Source: an uncultured Planctomycetaceae bacterium (lineage in GTDB: Bacteria; Planctomycetota; Planctomycetia; Planctomycetales; Planctomycetaceae). Taken from it: a stretch of DNA of 45,802 bases. Location of the stretch: NCBI GenBank assembly GCA_903861195.1, contig CAIOTJ010000013.1, positions 1 to 45,802 on the forward strand. The letters run 5' to 3'. Of the stretch, positions 25,813 through 34,271 are shown piece by piece. Under the pieces are notes generated by a model. The model ran no database searches. It was given only the letters and a program-made list of their open reading frames with translations, and was not told where the DNA came from. Both the position numbers and the translations under genes were made by a program. Numbering within the stretch: position 1 is the stretch's first letter; every line of letters begins with the position of its first letter.

Positions 25813-27195
25813 TCAGGACGAGGCCGATTTGCCAGGTTGGGAACCGGGAAGATCAGCTGGAGGTGCGGTCTCTGTCGCGGGGGATGGCGTGGGCTCATCA
25901 GCCGGAGAGAGCTCGCGAACCTTCCCTTGGTGCTTGGCCGCCAGCTGAGGATCGTGGACGATCTCGGCGTAGTATTGGGCGAGCGAACGGTGGGTCTTGA
26001 GATGATTGGGATCGAACATCAGAGCCGTCGCCATCCAGTCGGCTCCCTCGCGATGGAGCCCCTGGTCCATCAGAATCTGCCCCGCCTCCCAGCGCAGATC
26101 GGGCTGGTTGGGTTGTGAGGCCAGGATGATGGTGATGTCGGTCAGGCGGGTGAACTGCTCATCGAGTCTCTTGGAGGACTGGAACATCTTTTCGGCTTCC
26201 GCCTGTTTCCCGTCCGAAGCATATGCCAGGCCCAGGGTATACATCGCGGTGCTGTTGTGCGGTTCTGTGGCCACCACCCGATTCAACAGGTCAATCGCTT
26301 CGGGAAGCTGCCGACGTTCCATAAGGATCTGGCCGAGCTGCATCCAGACCCCCGACTTCTGATCATCGCTGAGTTCTCGCTGTTCGAGGGACCGCAGGCG
26401 GGATTCTGCGGCGTCTGGTTCGGACAGACGGCGTTCACACTCGGCCAACCCCAGAATCGCTCCGACGTCGTCCGGGCGCTGGGCGAGGCACTGTTCAAAA
26501 AGCTCCCGGGCGGCATCGACACTGTTGAGGTGTGACATCTGCACCCGGGCGATCGACAGACGGGCCTCATAGTGCTTGGGGTTGTATTTCAGGATTCCCT
26601 GATACTCACCAACCGCCTGTTCCCACTTGTCCATTTTTTCCCAGATGCCGGCTCTCCAGAGGCGCGGCTCCGCATCCTGGGGACGCCAATCAATCCAGAA
26701 GTTGAGAGTTTGCTGGGCATCGAGAAATCGATATGCATGCAGATACCCCTTCGACAGCGACTCGTACAGTTCATAAGCGAAGGGATCGCTGTTGTTACGG
26801 GCGATCAATTGTTCCAGCGTGGGTCCCGGTTGATCGAAGCGGCCTCCCTGAAACATCCCCAACTGGACCTGTTCCTCAATCTCCCGGGCTGGCCATCCCG
26901 TGGCCTGTGCTTGCCGAAACATGGCAAATGCCGGTTTCAGTTCACCATTCCGACGGAGGGCGCGGCCGGTTTGAAACAGCAGTTCGGCGCGTTCGGGGCG
27001 CTCGACTCCCTCGAGGGATCTTAAAACTGTCAAGGCCTCGCGGACACGGGAGGAATCTCCCAGATCCAGCAAGGCCTTGGCCGAACTCAGCTTCCATGAG
27101 ACATACAACGGGCGCCACTGAAATGCGCCCCAGAGCAAGGCCATGCCGGTCAGTGCAGCACTCCAGCGCAGTACGCGATTTGAAGGCCGGTACAT
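25813..27195 (-). CDS. Membrane-anchored tetratricopeptide-repeat protein
   Basis: The 460-residue protein has one transmembrane helix near the start (about 8-26, VLRWSAALTGMALLWGAFQW) and TPR-like repeats over most of the remainder. Examples are LLFQTGRALRRNGELKPAFAMF, WEQAVGEYQGILKYNPKHYEAR, and MYTLGLAYASDGKQAEAEKMF followed by a TPR-like tail. A Pro/Thr-rich low-complexity tail ends the protein. TPR domains serve as protein-protein docking surfaces. The ATG is at 27195, 16 bases after the stop of the lipoprotein gene, and its stop is 32 bases before the PilT frame. It is likely part of one operon with them, perhaps a scaffold for pilus assembly, by position only. Confidence 0.85.
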   Translation of the reverse strand: MYRPSNRVLRWSAALTGMALLWGAFQWRPLYVSWKLSSAKALLDLGDSSRVREALTVLRSLEGVERPERAELLFQTGRALRRNGELKPAFAMFRQAQATGWPAREIEEQVQLGMFQGGRFDQPGPTLEQLIARNNSDPFAYELYESLSKGYLHAYRFLDAQQTLNFWIDWRPQDAEPRLWRAGIWEKMDKWEQAVGEYQGILKYNPKHYEARLSIARVQMSHLNSVDAARELFEQCLAQRPDDVGAILGLAECERRLSEPDAAESRLRSLEQRELSDDQKSGVWMQLGQILMERRQLPEAIDLLNRVVATEPHNSTAMYTLGLAYASDGKQAEAEKMFQSSKRLDEQFTRLTDITIILASQPNQPDLRWEAGQILMDQGLHREGADWMATALMFDPNHLKTHRSLAQYYAEIVHDPQLAAKHQGKVRELSPADEPTPSPATETAPPADLPGSQPGKSASS

Positions 27196-27211
27196 GACCG
27201 AGATCTCCGGT

Positions 27212-27703
27212 TCAGTCCGTCAGCTCAATGGCGAAGTTATTGCTCTCCTTCTTCACTTCGAGAGTCAGGGGAGTGGAGTCTGACTTCCCGTACTTGGCGG
27301 GCAGCAGAGAGCCTTTCTCCTGAGCCTGCAAGGCGGACTGCAGCTTCCCCTCCATCGCCAGCTTCTGCATGTCTTCCGGCTTCATATCAATAGCCAAACC
27401 GCCCCCCCCGGCGCTCGAATCCATCAGGGCCACGGTCACTTTGCAGGGCCCCGACGCGACCCCGGCATCGGCTCCCGACTTCATCGTGAACTTTCCGGAA
27501 GAGTCGGACGAGGCGATGGCGATGGCCCCTTCCTTCTCCGGAATAAAGGTGATCCGTGCCCCTGCCAAGGGCTTTCCTTGATAGGTCACGGTTCCGACGA
27601 CCGGATACAGCGTGGGGCCCGAATTGCCACTGCCACATCCGACAAACCCCATAGCCAGCAACAGCACCGCGGACAACCGCGTCAGGAACAGGAGGCTCTT
27701 CAT
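27212..27703 (-). CDS. Lipoprotein with carboxypeptidase-regulatory-like domain
   Basis: The 163-residue protein has a signal peptide ending in the lipobox FVGC, so it should be an outer- or inner-membrane lipoprotein on Cys23. The mature part has VVGTVTYQGKPLAGARITFIPEK and an SSGKFTM strand, the typical beta-sandwich of planctomycete carboxypeptidase-regulatory-like (CarboxypepD_reg) proteins. Such lipoproteins recur next to DUF1559 prepilins in planctomycetes. It starts at ATG 27703, 120 bases after the prepilin gene's stop, beyond the terminator at 27723-27763, so it probably has its own promoter or depends on read-through. Function is unknown. Confidence 0.85.
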   Translation of the reverse strand: MKSLLFLTRLSAVLLLAMGFVGCGSGNSGPTLYPVVGTVTYQGKPLAGARITFIPEKEGAIAIASSDSSGKFTMKSGADAGVASGPCKVTVALMDSSAGGGGLAIDMKPEDMQKLAMEGKLQSALQAQEKGSLLPAKYGKSDSTPLTLEVKKESNNFAIELTD

Positions 27704-27722
27704 GGTTGAGTCATCTTCTGAC

Positions 27723-27763
27723 TAAGAAACAAATCGCCCGCCCTCCAGAGGAAGGCGGGCGAT
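27723..27763 (-). terminator. Rho-independent terminator of the DUF1559 gene
   Basis: ATCGCCCGCC at 27733-27742 pairs perfectly with GGCGGGCGAT at 27754-27763, with a further inner TCC/GGA pairing around an AGA loop. Read on the minus strand the hairpin is followed by a T-rich tract (TTGTTTCTTA). It lies 65 bases after the prepilin stop and before the lipoprotein start. Confidence 0.85.
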
Positions 27764-27827
27764 CAAAACGAACAGAGTCCAATTCAGAGGAAAAGCCTGT
27801 GGGCGAACCCACAACACATTTCCCTGA

Positions 27828-28859
27828 TTAGAACTCACCCAAGGTCATGTTGTCGCCACGACCGCCCAGACCTTGGTAGGTCTGGTGGTTGATGTTCTCG
27901 CTGATAAACCGCACAGTGCTGTCGGCGAACAGGAATTGGGCGCCACCAGTGTGCCGCGACCGGAACCCGTGAGAGATGTTCCAGTTGCTCTTGGCGGTAC
28001 AGGAGGGCCACCGAATCTGCGACGGCGCTTTGCGGTCGCACGTCGTCATGTCGTTGATCACGACCGCGGTCGACGCGTGGGTGTTGCTGTGTCCGTTGTA
28101 GAGCCACCAGCCGGCGGTGTGATCAGAGCAGTCTGGCAGAGTTTCGCCCACGGCAATCGTGTTCGAAGTTCCGTCGGTGATGTCGGCCAGCTTGATCGTG
28201 CAGCCCAGGCGGCTGAACAGACCAGAGAGGTTGGCCGGGTTGGTGGTGTCGGCAAAGTGATTGTTGCCGGCGGGCAACGGCTGGATGAACTGCAAGTAAG
28301 GGTTGCAGGCGCCATCGACCGAGTTGAACCGCTGAGATCCGGGCGATCCGGTGTAGTTCGACTGAGCCCAGCCACCGATCTTGTCATTTTCGCCGACGTC
28401 CGACGGGCACCGGGCATAGGGCATCTGGTGATCGCGGGCGGGACGGCCGTCCGAGAGGATCTGGGTGGGCACAAAGCCGGGAGGATTTCCCGCTTCATAC
28501 CGTGACGCCGGCAAGGCGGTCTTCCAGTCCAGCTCATTGTAAATGGCACTGTTGTCCATGAACGGCAGACACCGCACCTGCCAACCAACGCAGGCATTGG
28601 TTTGCCATGTGGGGGTGCTACCCTGGTTGGGACCCCAGTAGGTGCCGGCGATGGGCAACGCGTTGTACGTATCGTGGTAGTTGTGAATCGCCAACCCAAA
28701 CTGCTTCAGGTTGTTTTTGCACTGCGTGCGCCGTGCTGCTTCCCGAGCCTGCTGAACCGCTGGCAGCAGCAATGCCACCAGAATACCGATGATCGCAATC
28801 ACGACCAGCAGTTCGATCAGCGTGAACCCGAGCCGCGCTCTTCTCCGAACGTTGCTCAT
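27828..28859 (-). CDS. DUF1559 prepilin-type protein
   Basis: From the ATG at 28859 (GAGGAG upstream) the product is 343 residues. It begins with a type IV prepilin leader: [21 protein letters not shown], processed by PilD-like peptidase before Phe, with the hydrophobic helix running to [11 protein letters not shown]. The DUF1559 body has [29 protein letters not shown]-like [16 protein letters not shown], and near the end [16 protein letters not shown]. The last is the H-X9-DG motif in its DS variant. DUF1559 proteins are pseudopilins greatly expanded in planctomycetes, with unknown surface roles. It has its own promoter and terminator, and stands just upstream of a lipoprotein/TPR/PilT series. 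Confidence 0.95.
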   Translation of the reverse strand: MSNVRRRARLGFTLIELLVVIAIIGILVALLLPAVQQAREAARRTQCKNNLKQFGLAIHNYHDTYNALPIAGTYWGPNQGSTPTWQTNACVGWQVRCLPFMDNSAIYNELDWKTALPASRYEAGNPPGFVPTQILSDGRPARDHQMPYARCPSDVGENDKIGGWAQSNYTGSPGSQRFNSVDGACNPYLQFIQPLPAGNNHFADTTNPANLSGLFSRLGCTIKLADITDGTSNTIAVGETLPDCSDHTAGWWLYNGHSNTHASTAVVINDMTTCDRKAPSQIRWPSCTAKSNWNISHGFRSRHTGGAQFLFADSTVRFISENINHQTYQGLGGRGDNMTLGEF

Positions 28860-28898
28860 GTGGAACTCCTCACAAAATGTGGGAACAAGAACCGCAAC

Positions 28899-28914
28899 CC
28901 GCCAAAACCGGCGG
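28899..28914 (-). promoter_or_regulatory. Leader hairpin in the DUF1559 5' UTR
   Basis: On the minus strand CCGCC-GGTTTT-GGCGG forms a 5-bp stem with a six-base loop, between the promoter and the GAGGAG ribosome binding site. It may stabilise the message. The rest of the leader is T/G-rich. Modest confidence: short stems are common in GC-rich DNA. Confidence 0.35.
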
Positions 28915-28955
28915 AACAAAACACAACGACAAAAACCGCAACTCTTCGACCCTAA

Positions 28956-28984
28956 AAGCTAACGTCGACAGAAACCGAAGTCAA
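28956..28984 (-). promoter_or_regulatory. Sigma-70-type promoter of the DUF1559 gene
   Basis: On the minus strand TTGACT (28984-28979) and TAGCTT (28961-28956) are separated by 17 bases, the optimal spacing. This puts the start of transcription about 85 bases upstream of the ATG at 28859. The rest of the 372-base gap (28860-29231) between this gene and the divergent multiheme cytochrome gene holds a run of ten C at 29064-29073 and no gene. Confidence 0.65.
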
Positions 28985-29231
28985 GAACCCGCTTTTGGGG
29001 ATTCGCCACCAGCAAGCTGCAAACCCGCTGTTGGGCAGCCGCTGAACCTGTGCTTCCTCCTTTCCCCCCCCCCGAAGACTTCCAACAGCAACGGAGTATC
29101 CGCACACACTCCGCAGTACCCAAGATCTCTGTGAACCGCCGTCGCTTCTCGCGGATTCACTTGAGTTGAGCGTAGACTGGAAGTCTCGTCTGCAAATCTC
29201 AGCACGCCCCCTTCGCCAGATCGCTCCCCAA

Positions 29232-31325
29232 ATGACTCCCAACTTGCCTTCTTCCGCAGACCCTTCCGCAGGGTCGGTGCAACCCGGATTCTTCCAGCGG
29301 TTGGCCCTCGTGGTGGGTTTGGTGGTGCTGGTGGGGTTGGGCTGGAAGGGCTGGGCGGCGTGGCGGACTCAACCTGTTCCCGAACGCCCTGTTGTCTCCT
29401 CCAATCCGTTCACTGAGAAGACGGATGTCAATCCCGGATATATTGGTGCGCAGTCCTGTGCGGAATGCCACCAGACCCGCGTCGAAGAGTGCCTCTCCAG
29501 CCCCCACTTCCGGACCTGCCGTATTCCTCAGGCAGGTGAGCTTCCGGACACGTTCACGACAGAGGCTGGAAGCTACCTGGCCCGCTCGGCGGGTGTGCAG
29601 TTCGACATGCGACAGGTGGGGAACCGGTTCTATCAGCGAAGCCGGTACGCGACTCCCCAGGGGCCCAAGCAGTCGGAAACTTCGATCGATCTCGTCCTCG
29701 GGGCGGGGAAAGCGGACGACGTCTATCTGTCCTGGCGCGAGGATGGAGCGTTGTTCGAGCTTCCCGTGGCCTGGCTGTGGCCCACCAAGCAATGGGCGTC
29801 CAGTCATTTTTGCACCCCCTTTGGTGAGGGAGATTTCGCCCGGAACATGACCGTCCGGTGCATGGAGTGCCACACGACCTGGATGGAGCATGCGCCCGGC
29901 ACGAATCTGTTTCGTCAGGAAGGGGCGCTGTTGGGAGTCACCTGTGAACGCTGCCACGGGCCCGGGAAAGAGCATGCCGATTACCACCGGCTGAATCCCG
30001 GTCACTCGGCCGCCCACATTCTCAACCCGGTCAGTCTCGATCGGGAGCTGTTGATCGAGGTCTGCACGCAGTGTCACAGCAACGCCATCACCCATCGCCA
30101 GCCACCGTACAGCCATCGACCTGGAACACCTCTCTCCGATTCGTATCGCACGCATCAGATCGCCCATTCCGAAAATGATCATGTCGCCGATCAGATCACG
30201 CATTTGAGGAAAAGTCGATGTTTTCAGCAGGATGAGTCGCTGACCTGCATCACTTGCCACGATCCGCATCAGCGTGAGTCTGCGGCACCTGTTTCGTCGG
30301 CCTGTGCGAAGTGTCATCAGACGTCCGATTGTCGTCAGTTGCCATCTCTGCCCGAGGCGCTGCAATCGAAGTGTGTCGACTGTCACATGCCCAGCCGGCT
30401 CAAGATCAATGTCAAGTTTGAGGTGGAGGGAGACAATTTCGTCCCTCCCATTCGCCGGTCTCAGCATCGGATTGGAATCGACGAGGTCGCCCGGGATGAA
30501 GTGCTGTGGAACTGGCACCGGCAGCAGACCAGTTCTGAGAGTCAGTCCGAAACGGCCCGTTTGGCAGAGCGGCTCATCAACCACTGGTTGGCCGAGGCTG
30601 AGGCCCGAGCGGGAGAGAAGCGGTTCATGGCGGCGATTGCCGCAGTGCGTGAATCCTTGGTGATCGGGGAGACCCCCAAGGCTCGCGAGATGCTGGGCCA
30701 ACTGGTGGAGGCGCAGGAACTTCTGTACCTCGAATGGGCTCGCGCCCTCGACCAGATTCTGAAAAACAAACCCGAGGAGGCCCAGAAAACTCTCGACAAA
30801 CTGTTGGCGATTGATCCGGGGAATGCCGATTATCATGCCAAATTGGGGACTGTGCTGGTCATTCTTGGCAAGCCTCAAGAAGCCATTCCCCACCTGATGC
30901 GGGTCGCGGAACTCGATCCAAACAACGCCTCAGGGCTGGGGGTGTTGGGGCGAATCGCCTACGGCAACCAAAAGTATGAGGCGGCTCTCGAGCAATGGGA
31001 ACAAGCGGCCGAAATTGAACCGCTGCTGCCTCAGCTGCAGTATGACCTTGGCCTGGCGTTGCTGGAGTTGAAGCGTCCGGCGGAGGCCATTCAGCGGTTC
31101 GAGCGGGCGGCCAGCATGGATTCCGATCGCCCCGACATTCTGATCGCCCTCGCCGAAGCGTTCGCGGCCACCGGAGAATGGGACAAGTCGATTGAACGGG
31201 CAACCCAGGCTGGCGGTCTGACCGAAGGAGGTGATCCCGAGCAGTCTCAGAGGGTGTTTGAGTGGGTCGAGAGCCTTAAGCAGCGCGCGGCTCAGGCTCA
31301 AAAGGGCAAACGGGCCTCTCGCTGA
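29232..31325 (+). CDS. Membrane-anchored seven-heme cytochrome c with TPR domain
   Basis: The ATG at 29232 gives 697 residues; a TTG 66 bases upstream opens the same frame. One membrane helix lies at about 23-40. Seven CxxCH motifs follow: CAECH 76, CMECH 210, CERCH 238, CTQCH 278, CITCH 339, CAKCH 358 and CVDCH 381. Then from about 450 come several TPRs (for example LGTVLVILGKPQEAIPHLMRVAELDPNN and LQYDLGLALLELKRPAEAIQ). The heme part resembles cytochrome c-554/multiheme families of electron-transfer proteins. The fusion of hemes to TPRs recurs in planctomycetes. It should be anchored in the cytoplasmic membrane with the hemes outside, serving respiration or extracellular electron transfer. 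The function is otherwise unknown. Confidence 0.92.
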   Translation: MTPNLPSSADPSAGSVQPGFFQRLALVVGLVVLVGLGWKGWAAWRTQPVPERPVVSSNPFTEKTDVNPGYIGAQSCAECHQTRVEECLSSPHFRTCRIPQAGELPDTFTTEAGSYLARSAGVQFDMRQVGNRFYQRSRYATPQGPKQSETSIDLVLGAGKADDVYLSWREDGALFELPVAWLWPTKQWASSHFCTPFGEGDFARNMTVRCMECHTTWMEHAPGTNLFRQEGALLGVTCERCHGPGKEHADYHRLNPGHSAAHILNPVSLDRELLIEVCTQCHSNAITHRQPPYSHRPGTPLSDSYRTHQIAHSENDHVADQITHLRKSRCFQQDESLTCITCHDPHQRESAAPVSSACAKCHQTSDCRQLPSLPEALQSKCVDCHMPSRLKINVKFEVEGDNFVPPIRRSQHRIGIDEVARDEVLWNWHRQQTSSESQSETARLAERLINHWLAEAEARAGEKRFMAAIAAVRESLVIGETPKAREMLGQLVEAQELLYLEWARALDQILKNKPEEAQKTLDKLLAIDPGNADYHAKLGTVLVILGKPQEAIPHLMRVAELDPNNASGLGVLGRIAYGNQKYEAALEQWEQAAEIEPLLPQLQYDLGLALLELKRPAEAIQRFERAASMDSDRPDILIALAEAFAATGEWDKSIERATQAGGLTEGGDPEQSQRVFEWVESLKQRAAQAQKGKRASR

Positions 31326-31490
31326 AGCAGGCGGGCTTACTTTTACGCTGTCGATCTACTGGACTGTTGCCGACTGGCCTGTCGAATCCCAAATCAATGC
31401 CTGATCCTGCCGCGTGGATCTGGAAGGAGATCTCTGCAAGAACCGACCACGCATGCTGTGAGCCGCAGTGTCTGTGTCGGTTGTGATCCA

Positions 31491-31509
31491 CCGGGCGATC
31501 AACGCCCGG
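31491..31509 (+). terminator. Hairpin after the multiheme cytochrome gene, possible terminator
   Basis: CCGGGCG at 31491-31497 and CGCCCGG at 31503-31509 form a perfect seven-base stem with loop ATCAA, about 165 bases downstream of the cytochrome stop. There is no T tract, so it would be a factor-assisted or structural element at best. It lies between the convergent cytochrome and membrane-protein genes. Confidence 0.3.
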
Positions 31510-31598
31510 CAGAGCTCGCGAACAGGGCCAGACCGTCGGTTGCCCCAAGACTTTTGGAGGCCCCTTTTCCGTGACCGGTGGTGCAGGCCGCGGAATGC

Positions 31599-32378
31599 TC
31601 AGTGGGTGTGGGCGGGATCGGAATGTTTGATGACACTTCGGCCCACGACTCCCCCCAGCAAAACACCACCCAGCAAGCACCAGCCCAATTTGTTTCCGAA
31701 TCCCTGGGGGATCACTCCCGCGGTATCGGTGGTGTGAATCAACGAAGCCATCAGTGGGAAGCTGAGCAGCAAAATCAACGATGCCAGGGCGGCGGCACCT
31801 GTCAATGGGACGGGTCGCCCCCGTGTCCCCACGATAGCCCAGACCGACAGTCCAATCGCGGCCGCAATTCCCAGCCATGTGGGGAACTGGTGCGACATCA
31901 CGTGCAGCTGGCTTTTGATGGGATCGGGCTGTCCCATCGAATCCAGCGTGTTCCAGTTTTTCAGTCCTTCCAGAGCCTGCAGGGAAATCAGGGCTCCAGC
32001 AGCGGACAACAGCCCGCCGAGGATGAATCCCGCCACCAGACCACGGATGGCGCCCCGTACGCCTGCCAGACTCGCACCGATCGCCAGCGAGATCGCACCG
32101 GCCAACGAGGCCCCCATGCAGCCGAGAGCGAGGGGGGCGTTGCTGTGTGCGGCACGCCGCTGCTCATTCAGGATGCGGGCCATCTGCTCGGGGTTGAAAA
32201 TTCCCTGAGCGCCCTTCAGATCCTCGGGAACAATCACGGGGAACTGGGCCTCAAACCTGTTCAGCAACCAGGCCCCCAGCAGTCCTCCCAGTACTCCCAG
32301 AGCGAGATAGACCGCCAGGGACGGGGCCGGGGCTTTGGCTGTGGTGGAGGAAGAGTTCTTTGTGCTGGACTGCGACAT
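31599..32378 (-). CDS. Polytopic membrane protein of unknown function
   Basis: From the ATG at 32378 the product is 259 residues with an N-terminal Ser/Thr-rich stretch and about five hydrophobic segments: LAVYLALGVLGGLLGAWLL near 20-38, LALGCMGASLAGAISLAIGA, GLVAGFILGGLLSAAGALI, WLGIAAAIGLSVWAIV, and a last pair ending with LGWCLLGGVLLGGVVG. I do not recognise a family. The repeated Gly/Ala-rich helices suggest a small integral membrane protein. An upstream frame adds 132 residues without any hydrophobic or conserved feature, so I reject that start. It is convergent with the cytochrome gene and divergent from the DUF3999-like gene. Confidence 0.75.
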   Translation of the reverse strand: MSQSSTKNSSSTTAKAPAPSLAVYLALGVLGGLLGAWLLNRFEAQFPVIVPEDLKGAQGIFNPEQMARILNEQRRAAHSNAPLALGCMGASLAGAISLAIGASLAGVRGAIRGLVAGFILGGLLSAAGALISLQALEGLKNWNTLDSMGQPDPIKSQLHVMSHQFPTWLGIAAAIGLSVWAIVGTRGRPVPLTGAAALASLILLLSFPLMASLIHTTDTAGVIPQGFGNKLGWCLLGGVLLGGVVGRSVIKHSDPAHTH

Positions 32379-32619
32379 GGAGAAACACCGGAAGTGAAAG
32401 CTCGCAAATGGGAGTTGCGGGAGCATCTCACAGCGGGTCACCCGTGGCAAGGGTGTTGAGAGTCGGTCCCAGTGGCGTCGCCAAACTGCAACCGCCGCAA
32501 CGGACCTGTTGGGGAGGACCCCTATCCTCCGACTGCCGCTGATCGAAGGGGTGGTTACAATGAAGACAACTTCGCGCCCACCTGTTCCCGTTTCGAAGTC
32601 CCTTGGCTGATTCTGTGCC

Positions 32620-34011
32620 GTGCCGCACTTTTCCAAGTTCCTGCTGAAGTCCGCTGCGGTGACCCCCCGCCTCGGTTTCCCGCTACTGTGCTGCCTCTGG
32701 TTGACGATCATCAAGTGTTCCCAGGCAGCGGAGCCAGACCTGGAAGCCCGGTTTTCGCACCGGGCCCGGGTCAAACTGGATTTCGCCCATCGCGACAGCG
32801 AGCATCCGGTCCGGATCGTCCTGCCGCCCGAAGTTCAGGCACTGGCCCGCCCAGATCTGGGCGATCTGCGGCTCTTCGCAAAGGCACCTGCGCAAGCTCC
32901 TCAGGAGATTCCGTTCCGGCTCGCCTGTCCTCGTGATCGGGAGGTCATCGAAGAGTACCCTGTCGAGTGGAGCCCGCTGCCAGCGTCGGCCAGGGGACCG
33001 CAATGGCTGGTGAAGACCGCGGAACCGCCCCCTTCGGCCAACGGTCTGATTCTGCAAGTCGATGATTCATATCGGAACAACCGCCATGCCGTTCGTGTGT
33101 GGGGGGCCAGGTCGGCGGATGCCGACGACTGGACCCTGTTAACCGACCAGGGGTTGTGGCTGGATCTCTCCCGACCGGGGCGAAGAAAGACACTCAGCCG
33201 CATTTCATTTCCCCCAGCGAAGTACCCCTGTTATCGCGTGGAGGTGACGTGCCCCAACGACGTACCCGCCCCACCCTTGCGGCAGATTCGACTGCTCAAT
33301 CGGTCCGAGGTGCGGGCTCCGCATCACGAGTTCCCCGCTCCCATTCAGTCCACGTCGCGCGACGCCACAACCGGGGAACTCACCATCACGTGTGCCATTC
33401 CCCACGTCGGCCTGCCATTGCAGGCTGTCCATTTCGAGGTTCTCTCGGCTGGAGACTACCTTCTGACGGCTCGGGTCTCGACATCCTCATCGCCCGACCG
33501 TCCGGGACCGGTGGTGGGCTCAGGAGATTTTTACCAGTTTTCGAGTCTTGGTATCACCCAGGTGGCACCGTGGGTGAAATGTCGGGCAACCACAGAAGCA
33601 TGGTTGCATGTCGTGCTGGAAGCCGACCCCGATATCCCCCTTGAAGTCACCGAGGTGACCACCATCGTCAGCGAGCGGGGAGTCCTGTTCGATCCTGAGG
33701 TTTTGCCCACTCGGCCGGATGAGCACCTCAGCCTGTATCTCGGGAATCGGGAGTTGCCATCGGCGGCCGCACAGACTGCTCCACTCGACGACCCCTCCCT
33801 ATGGGCTTCGCTGCCGAGCCTGCACCTCGAGCCGCCAGTTCCCAACCCGGCTTTTCGTAATCCAGAGCGGGAGAGTTCGGCAACGGAGCAGCAAACCTCC
33901 ACGAAGAGTGAAGAACAAACGGCTCGCCGGTGGGGATTGTCGCTCATCGCGTTGGGGCTGGGACTGACGGGTTGGGGCCTGTTGCGTTGGCGTCGTCCCG
34001 CAGTCAGATGA
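32620..34011 (+). CDS. Secreted/membrane-anchored DUF3999-like protein
   Basis: The 463-residue product opens with GTG at 32620, has a signal peptide (about 15-37, ending SQAAE), and a last hydrophobic helix (WGLSLIALGLGLTGWGLL) near residues 440-457, so it is probably anchored C-terminally. Between them is a beta-rich body with VRIVLPPEVQALARPDLGDLRLFAK near 64-88. That motif is typical of DUF3999, where such proteins carry a discoidin-like fold. I am not certain of the family. The C-terminal linker is rich in Glu, Thr and Ser. Both flanking genes are minus-strand, so it is probably transcribed alone. Confidence 0.65.
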   Translation: MPHFSKFLLKSAAVTPRLGFPLLCCLWLTIIKCSQAAEPDLEARFSHRARVKLDFAHRDSEHPVRIVLPPEVQALARPDLGDLRLFAKAPAQAPQEIPFRLACPRDREVIEEYPVEWSPLPASARGPQWLVKTAEPPPSANGLILQVDDSYRNNRHAVRVWGARSADADDWTLLTDQGLWLDLSRPGRRKTLSRISFPPAKYPCYRVEVTCPNDVPAPPLRQIRLLNRSEVRAPHHEFPAPIQSTSRDATTGELTITCAIPHVGLPLQAVHFEVLSAGDYLLTARVSTSSSPDRPGPVVGSGDFYQFSSLGITQVAPWVKCRATTEAWLHVVLEADPDIPLEVTEVTTIVSERGVLFDPEVLPTRPDEHLSLYLGNRELPSAAAQTAPLDDPSLWASLPSLHLEPPVPNPAFRNPERESSATEQQTSTKSEEQTARRWGLSLIALGLGLTGWGLLRWRRPAVR

Positions 34012-34271
34012 CGGGCACCAATTGACAAGGCGGGCCCGACTGACGAGGGGAATGGGTTGGGAGTCCCGTAGCGCTGGAACCGGTTGGCAGCAGAACAACA
34101 GGCGAAGCGACTGGCGGCGATCGAGGACACACCACCGCAGCCGGCTGCGAGGTTGTTTGCCGGCAGAATGGCAGAGCCAACGCCGCGACTGACTTGCAGT
34201 TGAGCCGACAGGCTGTCGATCAGACACTCGCCGGGACTTCCCCTCCCACTGTGGCCTGCTTCCAGTCTGAC

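Noticed and set aside
29064-29073. Run of ten C as a phase-variable tract
   Set aside because: It lies upstream of the prepilin promoter and outside any coding or core promoter element, so a switching role has no support.
29199-30893. A 564-codon minus-strand frame
   Set aside because: It is opposite the multiheme cytochrome, whose seven CxxCH motifs leave no doubt about the coding strand.
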